Shown here in pieces: positions 26,706-28,714 of a stretch of DNA of 28,714 nucleotides (its first letter is position 1; each line of letters opens with the position of its first letter). The stretch comes from a virus, in IMG/VR virus record IMGVR_UViG_3300042673_000856, positions 1 through 28,714 of that record. One strand, given 5' to 3'. The notes below the pieces were generated by a model. The model did no database searches, was not told the origin of the DNA, and saw only the letters and a program-made list of their open reading frames with translations. The translations under genes were made by a program, and so were the position numbers.

Positions 26706-26951
26706 ATGACAAGTCGTATAGAAAAAATAAAAGAAATAATAGAAACCAATAAAAAATCTGCTGTTGGTCCAATGGATATGATTAATCCAGAAACAGAATG
26801 GGTAGATGAAGAATTGTTTAATGAAAGATTCTCTATCTGTAAAGCATGTCCAGAATTAATAAAATTAACAAAACAATGCAAAAAGTGTGGGTGCTTTATG
26901 ACTGTAAAAAGTAAAATGAAATTGGCATCTTGTCCGTTAGGTAAGTGGTAA
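26706..26951 (+). CDS. Zinc-ribbon protein of the DUF6171-like type (81 aa)
   Basis: RFSICKACPELIKLTKQCKK then CGCFM and ASCPLGKW show the C-x2-C / C-x2-C-x-C / C pattern of a small family common next to phage tail and oxygenase genes (from memory). Its N-terminal 50 residues are a charged helix. It is translationally coupled (TAATG) to the prolyl-hydroxylase-like gene. The function is unknown. Confidence 0.72.
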   Translation: MTSRIEKIKEIIETNKKSAVGPMDMINPETEWVDEELFNERFSICKACPELIKLTKQCKKCGCFMTVKSKMKLASCPLGKW

Positions 26952-27550
26952 TGAAAAAAAGAGAAATTGCTCCAGGCATTATTGTATACTCTGACGCAAT
27001 AAAAGAATCTGAATCCTTAGTTTTAGATATTGAAGAAGGAATGTCTAGTGCAAAAATAGAATGGCAATTAGCGGGAGTAAAAACGGGAGATGAAGATCCT
27101 GGGAAAAACAAGGAACTAAGAGATACTTTTGTAGTACCAATTCCATACAGCGATACAGAGATTAAAGATTTTGTTGGATTTCAGGGGTCATTCTTCTCGT
27201 CTCTCACAAACCTATTTCTTGAAAATCTAGGACCATTAGAGCATGACTATAAAGTAGATCATGGACTTTCTACAACCTGGCACGATCAGTATAGTATATT
27301 AAAATATGGAGTTGGACAAAAGTTTGTAAACCATATTGATGATCACAAAGATTATCATAGAAGAATGTCAACAATATATTATATTAATGATAACTACGAG
27401 GGTGGCGAAATAGTTTTTCCAAGATTTAATATTAAATATAAGCCAGCAGCCAATGAGTTCTTAATTTTTCCATCAACCTATGTATATAATCATTCAGTGT
27501 CTCCAGTAATATCTGGAGAGAGATATGCTGTAGTAAGTTGGTTAAGATGA
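26951..27550 (+). CDS. 2-oxoglutarate/Fe(II) oxygenase, prolyl-4-hydroxylase-like (199 aa)
   Basis: The C-terminal half is a double-stranded beta-helix. The iron ligands are H128 and D130 (VNHIDDH) and H181 (YNHSVSPV), and R191 (GERYAV) is placed to bind 2-oxoglutarate. TIYYINDNYEGGEIVFPRF is typical of the P4H group. Such enzymes hydroxylate proline or other residues, with succinate and CO2 as by-products. All key residues are present. It lies directly behind the collagen-like and VTP fibre genes. The substrate is not known. Confidence 0.85.
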   Translation: MKKREIAPGIIVYSDAIKESESLVLDIEEGMSSAKIEWQLAGVKTGDEDPGKNKELRDTFVVPIPYSDTEIKDFVGFQGSFFSSLTNLFLENLGPLEHDYKVDHGLSTTWHDQYSILKYGVGQKFVNHIDDHKDYHRRMSTIYYINDNYEGGEIVFPRFNIKYKPAANEFLIFPSTYVYNHSVSPVISGERYAVVSWLR

Positions 27551-28122
27551 GTATAGATATGAACCTTGTTAGACAGGCAATAATAGAAAATAGAATTCAT
27601 GTTTTTAAGAATGCTTTTGCAGATTTGCCATCTTTGGACACATTAATGTCGGTTGTTTCAAAGTATGTTGAAGAAGACCTAGAAAAGTTTCCAGAAAGAT
27701 CATATCTTTTAAGTGATTTTGTCGAAGGCGAGTCCTCTGATATGAGACTGAAGTGTAGATTTTGGTCAAGAATGGCTTTTCAACTTTACGACACAGAAGA
27801 TACATATATGTCAATAATACCTGAGTTGGCTCCAGTTACAGAGTGGGCACTTTCTCATTACCCTGCAGATATTTATACTGGCAATTTTGGTTTGGTATCT
27901 TTAATGAAAAACAGAGGTGTGGTTGGTAGCAAACATAGAGATTATGTTGACCAGTTTCAGTGGGTAGTTAAAGGTGAAATGATCTGGCGCACAGGAGAGA
28001 ATCTAGAAAATGAAACTCATGTTGTAGAAGGCGATTTTATATTTGTACCTAAAAATCTTGCTCATGAGGTTGAGACAATAAAAGCCCCAAGAGTAGCGAT
28101 TAACCTAATATTAAGAAACTAA
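27547..28122 (+). CDS. JmjC/cupin-type Fe(II) oxygenase-like protein (191 aa)
   Basis: H130 and D132 (SKHRDYVDQF), followed by WVVKGEMIW and EGDFIFVPKNLAHEVETI with H173, form the HxD...H facial triad in a cupin barrel like JmjC hydroxylases. A Lys or Arg for 2-oxoglutarate is not clearly assignable. It overlaps the P4H-like gene by four bases (ATGA), so the two enzymes are made together. Likely targets are protein side chains. It is the last gene before a terminator. Confidence 0.72.
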   Translation: MSIDMNLVRQAIIENRIHVFKNAFADLPSLDTLMSVVSKYVEEDLEKFPERSYLLSDFVEGESSDMRLKCRFWSRMAFQLYDTEDTYMSIIPELAPVTEWALSHYPADIYTGNFGLVSLMKNRGVVGSKHRDYVDQFQWVVKGEMIWRTGENLENETHVVEGDFIFVPKNLAHEVETIKAPRVAINLILRN

Positions 28123-28123
28123 A

Positions 28124-28160
28124 AAGCACCTACAGATTTCTCCATAGGTGCCTTTAGTTA
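28124..28160. terminator. Bidirectional terminator
   Basis: GCACCTA (28126-28132) and TAGGTGC (28145-28151) form a seven-base-pair stem. The plus strand has a T7 tract just after it and the minus strand a T5 tract, so it ends both the oxygenase operon and the lysozyme-like gene. Confidence 0.8.
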
Positions 28161-28165
28161 TTTTT

Positions 28166-28714
28166 TTACTTAGGAAATTTGCTCATCCAAAATTTTGTTC
28201 TTGGGGTGATGCCCTTCCATGAGGACCAATCTTCCCCACCGTTTGTCATGTAGTATGCAATTTCTGCATTCTTGACGGGATTGAATAGTTCAGCGTTAGA
28301 GTCAAGATCAAACTTAGTTCTACGATCAGGACCAAGTGCGTCAATCATGTTAATTTGAAACATACCATAAGACGAGTCACCAGTCTTGTGATTGCCGTTA
28401 AAAGCCAATGGACGACCATTAGACTCTTTTTTAGCAACTGCCCAAGCAACTACAAGGTCTTGACCCTTGAAGCCTACTAGAGAAAGCAGTTCCTTTAATT
28501 CTGAATCAGTCAGAGAAACCTTATTCTCAAAACTCTCTAGTTTTTTTGCCTTAGAAACCAAAAAAACCTCTTTCGAGGCTGGTTCCAATGTCTGAGCCTG
28601 TTCAAGGCTAAGATTGTTCTTAGTATCAAGACCTGAATCAGCATTTGCTCCGTTCGACAAAACAGTTACTAATGCTACGATACTGAGTGTGCTAATGATC
28701 TCTTTGTTTCTTTC
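28166..28714 (-). CDS. Exported lysozyme-like/transglycosylase protein, start beyond window
   Basis: The frame stays open to the window edge. Upstream of a TTG at 28660 it encodes a hydrophobic segment (EIISTLSIVALVTVLSNGAN) ending Ala-Asn-Ala, a likely signal peptide, so the true start lies outside. The mature domain LVVAWAVAKKESNGRPLAFN followed by SSYGMFQINM matches the SLT/lysozyme-like fold, with the Glu of KKES as probable catalytic acid. It would cut cell-wall glycan. It could serve lysis or a secreted resuscitation-like role; it is too small for a tape-measure enzyme. Confidence 0.75.
   Translation of the reverse strand, partial: ERNKEIISTLSIVALVTVLSNGANADSGLDTKNNLSLEQAQTLEPASKEVFLVSKAKKLESFENKVSLTDSELKELLSLVGFKGQDLVVAWAVAKKESNGRPLAFNGNHKTGDSSYGMFQINMIDALGPDRRTKFDLDSNAELFNPVKNAEIAYYMTNGGEDWSSWKGITPRTKFWMSKFPK

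Overview
The window reads as an AT-rich segment of a tailed-phage genome. It carries an array of tail-fibre and baseplate-type genes, a block of six tRNA genes, many tiny overlapping genes without recognisable families, and phage or plasmid families such as DUF932 and gp88. The host is probably an actinobacterium. This is an inference from the gp88-type protein, many apparently leaderless genes, and repeated operators matching the TGTGA-N6-TCACA consensus of CRP/GlxR. No genus can be named from the sequence.

Layout. Positions 1-760 hold the start of an Hsp20 chaperone gene and five tRNAs (Arg, Glu, Gly, Ile-TAT, Met), all leftward. Positions 766-4878 hold small leftward genes plus a HAD phosphatase, an SGNH hydrolase and one rightward GIY-YIG-like gene. 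Positions 4879-5700 are gene-poor, with two DnaA-box-like sites and many AAAGGTTTG repeats. Positions 5713-8523 are an overlapping leftward operon of about a dozen small proteins, several with zinc ribbons. A tRNA-Asp follows, then a series of short leftward operons to 16630 (DUF932, coiled-coil, gp88 family, many small proteins, one secreted protein). Each of these operons is separated by an elaborate control region.

At 16630-16966 transcription diverges. The rightward arm begins with a leader-peptide ORF and five small genes (to 18090), then an isolated leaderless gene. A leftward three-gene island (18495-19598) is followed by a holin-like membrane protein and then the tail-fibre module (20173-26690). 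That module contains two collagen-like proteins, an InlB-type B-repeat protein and a 1013-residue protein with Val-Thr-Pro repeats, a PASTA domain and a C-terminal Hint domain. Directly behind it lie a zinc-ribbon protein and two Fe(II)/2-oxoglutarate-type oxygenases, one prolyl-4-hydroxylase-like and one JmjC/cupin-like. The window ends in a leftward lysozyme-like exported protein.

How it may work together. The leftward operons share a control grammar: a W-TGTCAG-N10-TAnnnT promoter, a CGGACATT box, a CRP-type palindrome centred roughly 55-77 bases upstream of the predicted start, TTATCCACA boxes, a GC-rich hairpin, and a 24-base stem-loop after the stop codon. Many genes instead have TATAAT exactly six bases before the ATG, as expected for leaderless mRNAs. 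The oxygenases next to collagen-like and Pro-rich fibres suggest hydroxylation of the virion fibres. All regulatory and modification statements are inferences from sequence pattern.
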